Origin: DASQBT01 sp963746955
GTDB lineage: Bacteria; Pseudomonadota; Gammaproteobacteria; Burkholderiales; Thiobacillaceae
Length of the DNA: 64,000 nucleotides
Direction: 5' to 3'
NCBI GenBank assembly: GCA_963746955.1
Contig: CAVVDR010000013.1
Coordinates: 1-64,000 of the forward strand
The notes below the pieces were generated by a model. It ran no database searches, was not told the origin of the DNA, and saw only the letters and a program-made list of their open reading frames with translations. Each line of letters begins with the position of its first letter. The first letter of the stretch is position 1. Made by a program: the position numbers and the translations under genes. Shown piece after piece: positions 1-7,296 of the stretch.

Positions 1-163
1 GTTTGGAGGAAGGAATCGAGGTCGACTTCTAATCGAACCACGATGCGGTCTTCATCATTAACCCCACGACAGCCAAAACTTGAACACGGCCGATTTCACC
101 CACAGAATGGCGACGTGTAAGAGATATCCAAGTATGGCTGCTGTCCTTTTGTGCAGGCCACCG
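1..163. other. left-edge non-coding stretch
   Basis: I see no complete gene here. A plus-strand frame reading LEEGIEVDF runs in from the left edge and stops at TAA 30-32. It could be the last codons of an upstream gene, but nine residues are too few to identify it. The rest lies downstream of the minus-strand U32 gene and shows no clear terminator. Confidence 0.3.
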
Positions 164-1270
164 CTAGGCCTGAAGGGTCGTGCGCCAGAGGTCTAGGGTC
201 GCATTGTCGGGGAGTTGAACCGCTTCCCGCGTGGCTAAGTCATAGAAGTCCGATAGTTCAGGTTCCGCCAGGCCCGTGGCTTGGGCGAAGAAGTCCATCC
301 GGTTCAGGACGCGATTGTCGATCATGATCGGCAGGGGAATCTTGGCGAAGGCTTGACGTTGGTCGCCGAGTCCGGCGCGAAACTTTTGTCCCGAGCGAAA
401 GATCAGTTCGAAAAGGTCGCCCTCGTAGCGCTCATCCAAGTAGGCGCGCGCTGTATGGACCAGAAAATCAGTTGTCTCGGTGCGGTCCGAGAGCTTAAGG
501 ACATTGATGCCAATTTCGCGGTACCGATCGACGTCATCCGGGCGAATGAAAGGGCTGCGCAGGAGCTGAACTGGATTGGAAAGGTAGATCTCGGAGCACT
601 TCCTTAGGAAGGGGTCGGCTTCAATATGGACCTTCTCCCCGACGCGCGATCCGCGGGCTGAATAGAGGTAATGTGGCGCCCGCATCGGGCAATGGTCGAG
701 GCAGGGAACGTTGGCATAAAGCTCCAGCTCGCAGGACACCGCGGATCTGATGGCCCGCAACGTCGCGAGATTGCGATTGACAGTGAAGGGGCTCAGGATG
801 ATCACATCCACGCCGAGCTGCTCGAACCGGCGAGCCTCGTCCACGGTATCGACGCCGGCAATTAGCGACAGGTGGATGCGTAATCGCGGTAACTCCCGGC
901 GCGCCAGGCGCAACAAGGGTTCGCTGGCGATGGTCAGGCTGTCCACGCCGGCATCGGCCAACTGGCCAAGGAAGGCCATCACCTCCGCCACCCAGATGGG
1001 ATCGCGTTCTCGGCCGTTCAGATCGGGCGCGTTCAGCACGTAATTGAAGCGGAGGCCAAGCCGATGTGCGGTGGCGAGATGGCGGGTCATGTGTTCCGCT
1101 GTGACCTCGGGCAGACGATACGAAGGCCGCCCGCCGCCGACAATGGTCTGCCGCTGAGCGCCGTAGACTTCCAATACCTGGCTCCGAGCCGCCTGGCTTC
1201 CGTTAAGCTCGGCCAAGGCTTCGAGAAGATGGTCGTCCCAAGAGGTTGCAACAGAGTAACCAAGACCCAT
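164..1270 (-). CDS. peptidase U32 family protein
   Basis: This 368-residue protein has the TIM-barrel sequence style of the U32 (collagenase-like/UbiU-UbiV) family. Visible pieces are the strand VDVIILSPFTVNRN (about 154-167) and the Cys motif NVPCLDHCPMRAPH, with Cys190 and Cys194, followed by Cys225. In characterised family members (UbiU/UbiV, RlhA, TrhP) such cysteines bind a 4Fe-4S cluster and the proteins act in hydroxylation reactions on quinones or RNA. The start at ATG 1268-1270 is preceded by an AAGGGAA ribosome site. The partner gene of a UbiU/UbiV pair is not next to it, so the substrate cannot be assigned. It stands alone, divergent from the small membrane protein gene to the right. 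The family call is fairly sure and the role is not. Confidence 0.75.
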   Translation of the reverse strand: MGLGYSVATSWDDHLLEALAELNGSQAARSQVLEVYGAQRQTIVGGGRPSYRLPEVTAEHMTRHLATAHRLGLRFNYVLNAPDLNGRERDPIWVAEVMAFLGQLADAGVDSLTIASEPLLRLARRELPRLRIHLSLIAGVDTVDEARRFEQLGVDVIILSPFTVNRNLATLRAIRSAVSCELELYANVPCLDHCPMRAPHYLYSARGSRVGEKVHIEADPFLRKCSEIYLSNPVQLLRSPFIRPDDVDRYREIGINVLKLSDRTETTDFLVHTARAYLDERYEGDLFELIFRSGQKFRAGLGDQRQAFAKIPLPIMIDNRVLNRMDFFAQATGLAEPELSDFYDLATREAVQLPDNATLDLWRTTLQA

Positions 1271-1570
1271 GGCCGTATTTCCCTTGCTGGAAGGAACGAC
1301 TAATCATAGTGTTAGTTCCGCCAGGCAGCAATGCGCAGCGGCGATCGTTGCAGTGAAACGATGGCGAGCCAACTGCAGGGGCGTAAGCTGCCCCGTTAGT
1401 CAGGACCCGACCCTAATCAGCCGCTCAGACTTCGCCATTGTGACAGTCGGCAATCTGGGGTTGACCCGCCATGTGCCAACTTACCCATCCTGCTGCCCGG
1501 TGCCGGAAGCAAGCGGTTCGATCCATGAGCTATATTGAGAGTGCCTCTCATTCAGTAACTGGAGGATAGT
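1271..1570. other. divergent intergenic region
   Basis: About 300 bases separate the U32 gene from the small membrane protein gene. The region must hold both promoters. A TTGACC hexamer at about 1461 is a possible -35 element for rightward transcription, but no convincing -10 follows. A strong GGAGG ribosome site (1561-1565) precedes the rightward ATG. No reading frame here looks genuine. Confidence 0.3.
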
Positions 1571-1870
1571 ATGCAAATGTTGGCGTATCTCATTTTTGGC
1601 ATTGGCTGGCCGGTCCTGGTTATCGGCAGTATTTGGTCGTGGCGAAATGAAGCAGTCTTCAACCACACCGAGAAGACGTTTCTCAACGTGGGCCTGACGT
1701 CGTTTTACCTCCTTGGCTTCGTTTCTACAGCGTACTGGTTGGGCGTGTCCTGGTACTTGGCTGTAATCCCCGTGTTTGTCCTGTTCATCGTGTTGTTGGC
1801 CATCACGATCCGAACCGTACACATGGCGGCGCACCTTCCGGAACACACGGATCGGGAAGCGCACGTTTAG
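1571..1870 (+). CDS. small integral membrane protein
   Basis: This is a 99-residue hydrophobic protein with three predicted membrane segments (about residues 3-23, 41-60 and 62-84) and a short charged, histidine-containing tail (HMAAHLPEHTDREAHV). The start is fixed by GGAGG six bases before the ATG. I do not recognise a family. The Rieske gene begins 145 bases downstream on the same strand, so the two may share a promoter and the protein could serve as a membrane partner for a redox protein, which is only inference from position. Confidence 0.6.
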   Translation: MQMLAYLIFGIGWPVLVIGSIWSWRNEAVFNHTEKTFLNVGLTSFYLLGFVSTAYWLGVSWYLAVIPVFVLFIVLLAITIRTVHMAAHLPEHTDREAHV

Positions 1871-2015
1871 GCCTGTGCCGTCGCGCTGGGGCCCGTACAC
1901 GGGCGGGACATCGTCCATGCGTCGGTTTGCGGCTATTTATTAAGCTTGCTCCCGCGCTACTCAAACGGAGGCCACGTTTCTCTTTCTTGACCGGAACAAG
2001 GAGCGCATTGGATCA

Positions 2016-2726
2016 ATGGATAGAAGGACGTTCATACGTGCGTGTACGGGTAGCCTGGCCACTGCGGCAGTGGCAGGAAGCGTGATTGAGCGGTTGGCTA
2101 GCGCGGGCGATCTTGTCGGCTACGCCAAATCCCGTCTGGTGGATGCGGATGGCAACCCGATCAAGGCTTCAACACTCAGCAAGACGGAGGCGTATTTCTT
2201 CCCTTATCCAATCAAGAGTACGCCCGCTCTGCTGATCAAGCTGGGCAGCGCGGCGAATCCGACCGATCTCAAGACCGAGGCGGGTGAAGCCTATACGTGG
2301 CAGGGTGGCGTTGGTCCGGACAAGGACATCGTTGCGTATATCGCGATCTGTGCCCATCAAATGGCCTATCCCATGAAAGACTTATCGGTCATCTCCTATC
2401 AGGCAGGCCAGAGCGAGCGCGCCGGCAGGAAGGGCATGATTACCTGCTGTGCCCATGGCAGCACGTATGATCCGGCCAAAGGAGCCGCCGTCGTGTTTGG
2501 CCCAGCCCCCCAACCGTTGGCGGCCATCAAGCTGGAATACGATCCTGCTGACGACAGCCTGTCTGCGACAGGGGTCTATGGCGGCAACCGGTTTGATGAT
2601 TTCATCAAGGCTTATAAAGCCGACTTGATGCGCCAATTTGGCCGTGCCGAGTACAAACAACCGGTCGACGCCACGGTTCAAGCGGTGCGCTTGTCGAAAT
2701 ACTCTGCTGCGGTCGCGTTCTGCTGA
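2016..2726 (+). CDS. Rieske [2Fe-2S] protein with Tat-type N-terminus
   Basis: This 236-residue protein begins MDRRTFIRACTG and continues into a hydrophobic stretch, which is a twin-arginine signal or signal anchor, so it is likely exported folded to the periplasmic face. The cluster ligands are visible as Cys112-Ala-His114 and Cys144-Cys-Ala-His147 followed by GSTYDPAKG, the two-Cys two-His pattern of Rieske proteins. In this family such proteins pass electrons from quinol to cytochrome c. No cytochrome b or c1 gene lies beside it, so it is not a normal bc1 operon member. A diheme cytochrome c gene (3146-3850) faces it and may be its electron partner. A purine-rich AAGGAG lies about 12 bases before the ATG, slightly far. 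Confidence 0.8.
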   Translation: MDRRTFIRACTGSLATAAVAGSVIERLASAGDLVGYAKSRLVDADGNPIKASTLSKTEAYFFPYPIKSTPALLIKLGSAANPTDLKTEAGEAYTWQGGVGPDKDIVAYIAICAHQMAYPMKDLSVISYQAGQSERAGRKGMITCCAHGSTYDPAKGAAVVFGPAPQPLAAIKLEYDPADDSLSATGVYGGNRFDDFIKAYKADLMRQFGRAEYKQPVDATVQAVRLSKYSAAVAFC

Positions 2727-3145
2727 GATGAGTAGGCAGGCCAAGAGGCACGCCGTCGCATCATTAATGACGCGGGCTCGGTGAAAGCTCGGTGTGCTCT
2801 TGATTGATGGCAAACAGTAGTTGCGAATGAAAGCTGTTGGCCACATGCTGGCCGCCTGAATCCGACTTGGAGCCGCTGTTCCTGGCACGCACGTCGAACG
2901 CCCTTCAGCATCTCAAAGCGGTCAGCCATTTCGAGCTCCAAGGGTAGCCGGGCGAATCTGGCCGACTAGTTTTTCCTGAAGGGGGTTTCTTGCCAGCGTC
3001 TGCAGATTCAAAACCGGAACCCCCCTCAAAACGCGAACCGCATTAGCGGGTACTTGGGATTGACTTCTTAGCCATTGCGTAGGCAATCTTCCCGGCGCAT
3101 GCGGTGAGTGAAGATCGACTATGGACTTCGCCGGGCATCTGGCAA
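2727..3145. other. convergent intergenic region with imperfect hairpin
   Basis: This stretch lies between the 3' ends of the Rieske gene and the cytochrome c gene. I see no credible gene. GGGGGTTTC at about 2981-2989 can pair with GGAACCCCC near 3016-3025, across a loop of roughly 27 bases. It might end transcription from either side but lacks a clear T tract. Confidence 0.3.
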
Positions 3146-3850
3146 TCAGCCTCTTCCCGCTACCGGGGTCAGGCTTGAAAGATACTCGACCAGGGCGTCG
3201 ACATCGTCCTTGGCAAGGGTCTTTCCGGCTCTGCGCATGGTGCAAAAGCCATATAGGTCTTTGCCTTCGACGTATTTTTGAACAGCGGAGGCCAAGTAGA
3301 CGTGGCTCTGCCCGGCCAGACGAGGTATCGCACGCACGTTTCTCATCTGTGGACTCTCGTACGCGTATCCCATGCCATCGTGCCCATGGCAGTCCGCACA
3401 GGAAATGCCATAGACGCGGTCCTTCTCATAAATCTCCTTGCCCCTGGACCAAAGAGCCGGGTCAAAGACTTCTTTCCCCTTGGACCAGAGGGCTGGGTCC
3501 GGAATCGCGATAGAGGGACGCTCGTCAGGTTTCTGCGCAGCGAAGTAGCGTGCAAGCTTCCTCATTTGTTCCTCCGTGTGGAGGCTCGCAATCCGCTGCA
3601 TGGTTTCACTGTCTCGCCGGCCTTCCTTGAAATTCTCAACCGTTTGCACCAGGTAAACATCATATTGACCGGCAATCTTTGGAATCTCGGGGCCTTTGCT
3701 GGTGCCGTTGACGTAATGACAGGACGCACAGAACTGAATCTCCGCGGGAGTCACACTGGTAACTGATTCGGAGGGCGCCCGGGATTCAGTTGAGCACGCT
3801 GAAAACATCAGCAGGCTGGCAATGATGATTGCAAATCGTTCTATCCGCAT
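3146..3850 (-). CDS. diheme cytochrome c lipoprotein
   Basis: This 234-residue protein starts with a hydrophobic signal ending in a lipobox-like FSAC, so it is probably lipid-anchored in the periplasm. It has two haem c motifs, CASCH in the N-terminal half and CADCH in the C-terminal half, each in a cytochrome c4/c553-type domain with the later stretches PKIAGQYDVYL and PRLAGQSHVYL. Such proteins carry electrons to terminal oxidases or reductases. Between the domains is a tandem repeat, DPALWSKGKEVF then DPALWSRGKEIY, caused by a direct repeat of about 36 bp near 3430-3500. The gene stands alone. Upstream lie a palindrome (3903-3933) and an FNR-like box (4060-4073), suggesting oxygen-responsive control. 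Confidence 0.85.
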   Translation of the reverse strand: MRIERFAIIIASLLMFSACSTESRAPSESVTSVTPAEIQFCASCHYVNGTSKGPEIPKIAGQYDVYLVQTVENFKEGRRDSETMQRIASLHTEEQMRKLARYFAAQKPDERPSIAIPDPALWSKGKEVFDPALWSRGKEIYEKDRVYGISCADCHGHDGMGYAYESPQMRNVRAIPRLAGQSHVYLASAVQKYVEGKDLYGFCTMRRAGKTLAKDDVDALVEYLSSLTPVAGRG

Positions 3851-3902
3851 TTCATGGCTCGTTTAGCTATAAGGGAGTCTATCTTTGATATTGATATAGT
3901 AG

Positions 3903-3933
3903 ATTTGCCTGGCCACTACGTGGTCAGGCAAAT
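3903..3933. promoter_or_regulatory. near-perfect 14-bp inverted repeat upstream of cytochrome c
   Basis: The arms ATTTGCCTGGCCAC (3903-3916) and GTGGTCAGGCAAAT (3920-3933) match at 13 of 14 positions around a 3-base loop. The repeat sits 53-83 bases before the start codon of the cytochrome c gene. It could be an operator or an RNA hairpin in that gene's leader. Nothing in it identifies the regulator. Confidence 0.5.
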
Positions 3934-4059
3934 AAATTAAACATGCAGCAACCAACCACATTAGCACAACGCAGTAACCGGCACCTACTGACGGACGACT
4001 TTCATCGCCATCTCTCACTAACTATCAAAATACCCTACCATGCGCATTGAAAGTGATCA

Positions 4060-4073
4060 TTGACACACATCAA
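4060..4073. promoter_or_regulatory. FNR/ANR-like box
   Basis: The sequence TTGACACACATCAA matches the FNR consensus TTGAT-N4-ATCAA at 9 of 10 defined positions. Read leftward, a weak -10-like TAGGGT (4032-4037) is centred 32 bases away, the class II spacing for FNR activation, which would drive the cytochrome c gene. The insertion sequence begins only 17 bases to the right, so any rightward promoter has been interrupted. Confidence 0.5.
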
Positions 4074-4090
4074 TTCCACTGCGGCCTGCT

Positions 4091-5567
4091 AGTCTTACTG
4101 TGTTAATAATCACTCAATGCTCCGACCGCAGCACGGGCAGCTTGGTAGTCGCGCGAGGAGCGCGGCGACGAGTTGCAGGCGCAGTGTTGGGATGGAGTCT
4201 GGCACGTGGCGTTGTTTGCGCAGGGGTGCCCCGCGGCCGGAAGCCTTCGGGTAGGGCAGGCACTTCGCCCAGTATCGAATGAGCGAGAGTTTTTTTTGGC
4301 GCCGTGAGTCGCTCGGCGATGAGAAAACCGTAGGCGGCGATGCACATTGTGGCGTGGTGATGAAAGCCGCGCCAGCTGCGCCCTTCGAAGTGTCCCAGCC
4401 CGAGTTCCTGCTTGAGTTCTTGGTAGTCGCGTTCGATGCGCCAGCGCAGCTTGGCGATGCGCACCAGTTCCTTCATCGCGGTGTCGGCGCTCAGGTTACT
4501 CAGGAAGTACTTGGTCGGCTCGGCTTCCCCCTTGGGCCATTCGATGAGCAGCCATTGTTCGGGGTGCGGTTCAGCGCGCCAGAAATCGCGGTGGGCGCAG
4601 CGCACCCGAACGGCAGCAAAGCGCCCAGACAGCTGCTCGTTGGTGCCCTCGCGCCAGCTGATAGGGCGAAAGCGGCGGGTGGGCAATTGCAGGGCAAGCT
4701 CCTTGGCGCTCAGCGGTTTGTGTTGCGCATCCCGACGCAGCAGCTTCGGCTGTCTGCCTTTGCCGGACCAGGGTTTCGGCGGCAAGGGTGTCTGCCCCGG
4801 CGGCCACACACTGAGCGCACCGGTGACGCCAACCACGTAGAACAGTCCCAGTGCGCCGAGCCGCTCGCGAAACGCGGTGTCCGACCCGTAGCCGGCGTCG
4901 GCAATCACCAGATCGGGACAGGCCGCGGACGTGCGCAATTGCTCGATCAGTTGCAGCGCAATCGCCGGTTTGGTGGCGAATTGCACCGCCGCAGGGACTT
5001 TCGCTTTCTCGCGCCGCGCCGCGTCATTGGCCCAACTGTCGGGCAGATACAGGCGCCAGGCCACCGGCAAGCTGAAACGCTCGTTGGCCAGCGACACACT
5101 CACCGCCACCTGGCAGTTGTCCTGCTTGCCTAACTGGCCGCAGTACTGGCGCGCCACCCCTACCGAATGTGTCCCCTTCTTTGGAAAGCCGGTGTCGTCG
5201 ATGATCAGCGCCTCAGGGACGCCAGCACGCCGATGCACACGATTGAGAATATGCCCGCGCACTGCGCCCAGCATCGCTTCGTCCGACCACGCGGCATCGG
5301 CCACGAAGTGATGCAGCCGCTGGTGCTCGGAGCGCACGCGCGTCGGCGCCAGGTGCGCCGCCATCGGCTCGACACTCTTGCGGCTGACCGGCATCAACAG
5401 CCCCGTACAGTAGTGCCGAAACGGCTCCTCCCGGTCGACATGCCCCAGCGTACTCGCCATCAACGACACGTACTCCTCGAAGCGTTTCGTCGCGTCCATT
5501 GCCACCACCTTGATAAACAAGTTGAGGATGGACACATAATACCTTGTTTTTATAACACAGTAAGACT
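4091..5567 (-). mobile_element. complete IS701-like insertion sequence
   Basis: The element is bounded by a perfect 15-bp inverted repeat, AGTCTTACTGTGTTA at 4091-4105 and its complement at 5553-5567. It is about 1.48 kb and holds one transposase gene on the minus strand. IS701-family elements usually duplicate a short YTAR-like target. CTAG is present at 4089-4092 on the left, but the right flank reads CTCAG, so no clean target duplication is visible. That may reflect an old insertion or a rearrangement after insertion. The element separates the FNR-like box from whatever lay to its right. Confidence 0.85.
4114..5499 (-). CDS. IS701-family DDE transposase
   Basis: This 461-residue protein is the transposase of the surrounding insertion sequence. 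The DDE (RNase H-like) core is visible: LIIDDTGFPKKG holds the first Asp, DLVIADAGYGSD the second, and RWRIERDYQELKQELGLGHFEGRSWRGFHHH the Glu region. This pattern, with the early IDDTGFPKKGxHSVGVARQYCG motif, is typical of IS701 transposases. The reading frame is intact and full length, so the copy may be active. I chose the internal ATG at 5497-5499 (MDATKRFEEYV) because it matches family starts and has an AGGTGG before it. An upstream GTG at 5533-5535 would add 12 residues. The C-terminal tail is rich in Arg, Pro and Thr, as often seen in this family. Confidence 0.9.
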   Translation of the reverse strand: MDATKRFEEYVSLMASTLGHVDREEPFRHYCTGLLMPVSRKSVEPMAAHLAPTRVRSEHQRLHHFVADAAWSDEAMLGAVRGHILNRVHRRAGVPEALIIDDTGFPKKGTHSVGVARQYCGQLGKQDNCQVAVSVSLANERFSLPVAWRLYLPDSWANDAARREKAKVPAAVQFATKPAIALQLIEQLRTSAACPDLVIADAGYGSDTAFRERLGALGLFYVVGVTGALSVWPPGQTPLPPKPWSGKGRQPKLLRRDAQHKPLSAKELALQLPTRRFRPISWREGTNEQLSGRFAAVRVRCAHRDFWRAEPHPEQWLLIEWPKGEAEPTKYFLSNLSADTAMKELVRIAKLRWRIERDYQELKQELGLGHFEGRSWRGFHHHATMCIAAYGFLIAERLTAPKKTLAHSILGEVPALPEGFRPRGTPAQTTPRARLHPNTAPATRRRAPRATTKLPVLRSEH

Positions 5568-5777
5568 CAGTAGCTGATCGTTCATTTAGTCTAGCGCACT
5601 GTGGTTACCATAAAGTGAAGCACTTGGCAGCGTTTTCGGCAAAGTCAGCCCGCCCGTGAACTCTGAGATTCGGACCATAGAGCGACCGCCTTTGGCAAAT
5701 AACCGGACATCTCGGCGATCTCCGCGACCGTCTGTTCCTTGTCGCAAGCGCCCATCCCAAACCACATTCGCCACAAC

Positions 5778-6905
5778 TCAAGCCAGCAGTTTCTCGACGG
5801 TTCGCTGGTAAATCTCCCGCAACGGCTCTATATCTGAGACCGGAATATTCTCGTTCAACTTGTGGATGCTCGCGTTCATCGGTCCGAACTCGATAACCTG
5901 GGGACAGATGTCAGCGATGAAGCGGCCGTCCGAGGTACCACCGCTGGTGGAAACCTCGGTAAAGATCCCTGTGACTTCCTTGATCGCCTGAGAAATCTTG
6001 TTCACCAGGTCGCCCTTGGGGGTGAGATAGGGCTTGCCGCCTTCTTCCCAGACCAGGTCATATTCCAGTCCATGCTTCTTCAGGATGGCGTGGGTGCGCT
6101 CGATGAGTTGCTGCTTGGTGCTGGCCGTGGAGTGACGGAAGTTGAAGCGGATTTCGACTTCGCCCGGCACGACGTTGGTGGCGCCGGTGCCGCCGTGGAT
6201 ATTTGAAATCTGCCAGGACGTGGGCGGGAAGTATTCGTTGCCTTCGTCCCATACGGTGCCGGCCATTTCGGTGATGGCCGGTGCTGCCTGGTGGATGGGA
6301 TTTCGGATCAGGTGCGGATAGGCGATATGGCCCTGGATGCCCTTGACGACGAGCTTGCCGGAGAGTGAGCCGCGCCGGCCGTTCTTGATGGTGTCGCCCA
6401 ACCTGGACACGCAGGTGGGTTCGCCAACGATGCAGTAATCGATTTTCTCTCCGCGTGCGGCAAGTCTTTCCACAAGCTTGACCGTGCCGTCAGTGGCGAT
6501 GCCCTCTTCATCGGAAGTGATCAAGAGCGCAATGGAGCCCTTGTGATTCGGATGCTCAGCGAGGAAGCCTTCAATGCCGGTGACGAACGCCGCCAGCGAA
6601 GTCTTCATGTCCGATGCGCCACGACCATACAGCACACCATCGCGGATGGTGGGCGTGAAAGGATCGGAATGCCATTGGTCCAGCGGTCCGCTGGGCACCA
6701 CATCGGTGTGCCCGGCAAAACAAACCACCGGCGAGTCGCTGCCCTTGCGCGCCCACAGATTGGTCACGCCGTTGGACGTCAAGGTTTCGAACACAAAGCC
6801 CAGCGGGGTAAGGTGTGCCTTGATTGCGTCCTGACAACCCGCATCATCGGGCGTGTTGGAGTGGCGCGAAATCAGGTCTTGGGCGAGTGCCAGGGTGTCA
6901 GTCAT
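5778..6905 (-). CDS. dapE: succinyl-diaminopimelate desuccinylase
   Basis: DapE (375 residues, normal length) removes succinate from N-succinyl-LL-diaminopimelate in the lysine and peptidoglycan precursor pathway. It is a di-zinc M20 metallopeptidase. CFAGHTDVVPSGP carries the first metal His and Asp, LLITSDEEGIATDG the catalytic Glu pair, and GEPT and TSGGTSDGRF are also present. The start codon overlaps the stop of the ArsC-like gene by four bases (ATGA), so the two are translationally coupled. The genes for the preceding steps, dapC and dapD, are 54 kb away on the other strand, which is discussed as an inversion in the findings. Confidence 0.97.
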   Translation of the reverse strand: MTDTLALAQDLISRHSNTPDDAGCQDAIKAHLTPLGFVFETLTSNGVTNLWARKGSDSPVVCFAGHTDVVPSGPLDQWHSDPFTPTIRDGVLYGRGASDMKTSLAAFVTGIEGFLAEHPNHKGSIALLITSDEEGIATDGTVKLVERLAARGEKIDYCIVGEPTCVSRLGDTIKNGRRGSLSGKLVVKGIQGHIAYPHLIRNPIHQAAPAITEMAGTVWDEGNEYFPPTSWQISNIHGGTGATNVVPGEVEIRFNFRHSTASTKQQLIERTHAILKKHGLEYDLVWEEGGKPYLTPKGDLVNKISQAIKEVTGIFTEVSTSGGTSDGRFIADICPQVIEFGPMNASIHKLNENIPVSDIEPLREIYQRTVEKLLA

Positions 6906-7246
6906 GTCTTGAATATGTCCTGGTATTGCTCAGGGGAAAAACCCAGATGGTACCTGCCATTGAGTTCGAGCAGGGGACGCTTGATTGCACTGGGGCTGGA
7001 TCGCAGGAAATCGAATGCCGTCTTTTCATTCGTGAGTGACGCTTTTACTTCATCGTCCTGCTTGCGCCAGGTCGGTCCCTTCTTGTTGATGAGTACTTCC
7101 CAGCCCAATTGCCGCGCAGCGTTCTTCAGCACGTCCAACGGCACGCCCTGCTTCTTGTAATCGTGAAATTCCGCTCGCATGCCGTGTTGATCGAGCCAGG
7201 CGCGGGCCTTTTTCACCGTGTCGCAGTTGGGGATGCCGTAGAGATG
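6902..7246 (-). CDS. ArsC/Spx-family (YffB-like) protein
   Basis: This 114-residue protein has the thioredoxin-fold ArsC-like pattern: MHLYGIPNCDTVKKARAWL at the N-terminus with a single Cys in NCDTV, and SAIKRPLLE near the middle of the C-terminal half, typical of YffB/Spx-like reductases. The role of YffB-type proteins is unclear and arsenate reduction is not implied. An upstream in-frame codon would extend the protein by 16 residues, but the ATG at 7244-7246 begins at the conserved first strand and is preferred. Placement directly before dapE, with a four-base overlap, is a common betaproteobacterial arrangement as I recall it. Confidence 0.85.
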   Translation of the reverse strand, partial: HLYGIPNCDTVKKARAWLDQHGMRAEFHDYKKQGVPLDVLKNAARQLGWEVLINKKGPTWRKQDDEVKASLTNEKTAFDFLRSSPSAIKRPLLELNGRYHLGFSPEQYQDIFKT

Positions 7247-7296
7247 CATCGGTCTGGCGTTAAAATATGCAAAGTTGGATTTTACCCCGAGCACCG

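Noticed and set aside
5586..5774. Open minus-strand frame and an overlapping frame with TVAEIAEMSGYLPK right of the IS
   Set aside because: Too short and without a start site or clear homologue. It may be a gene remnant but cannot be supported.
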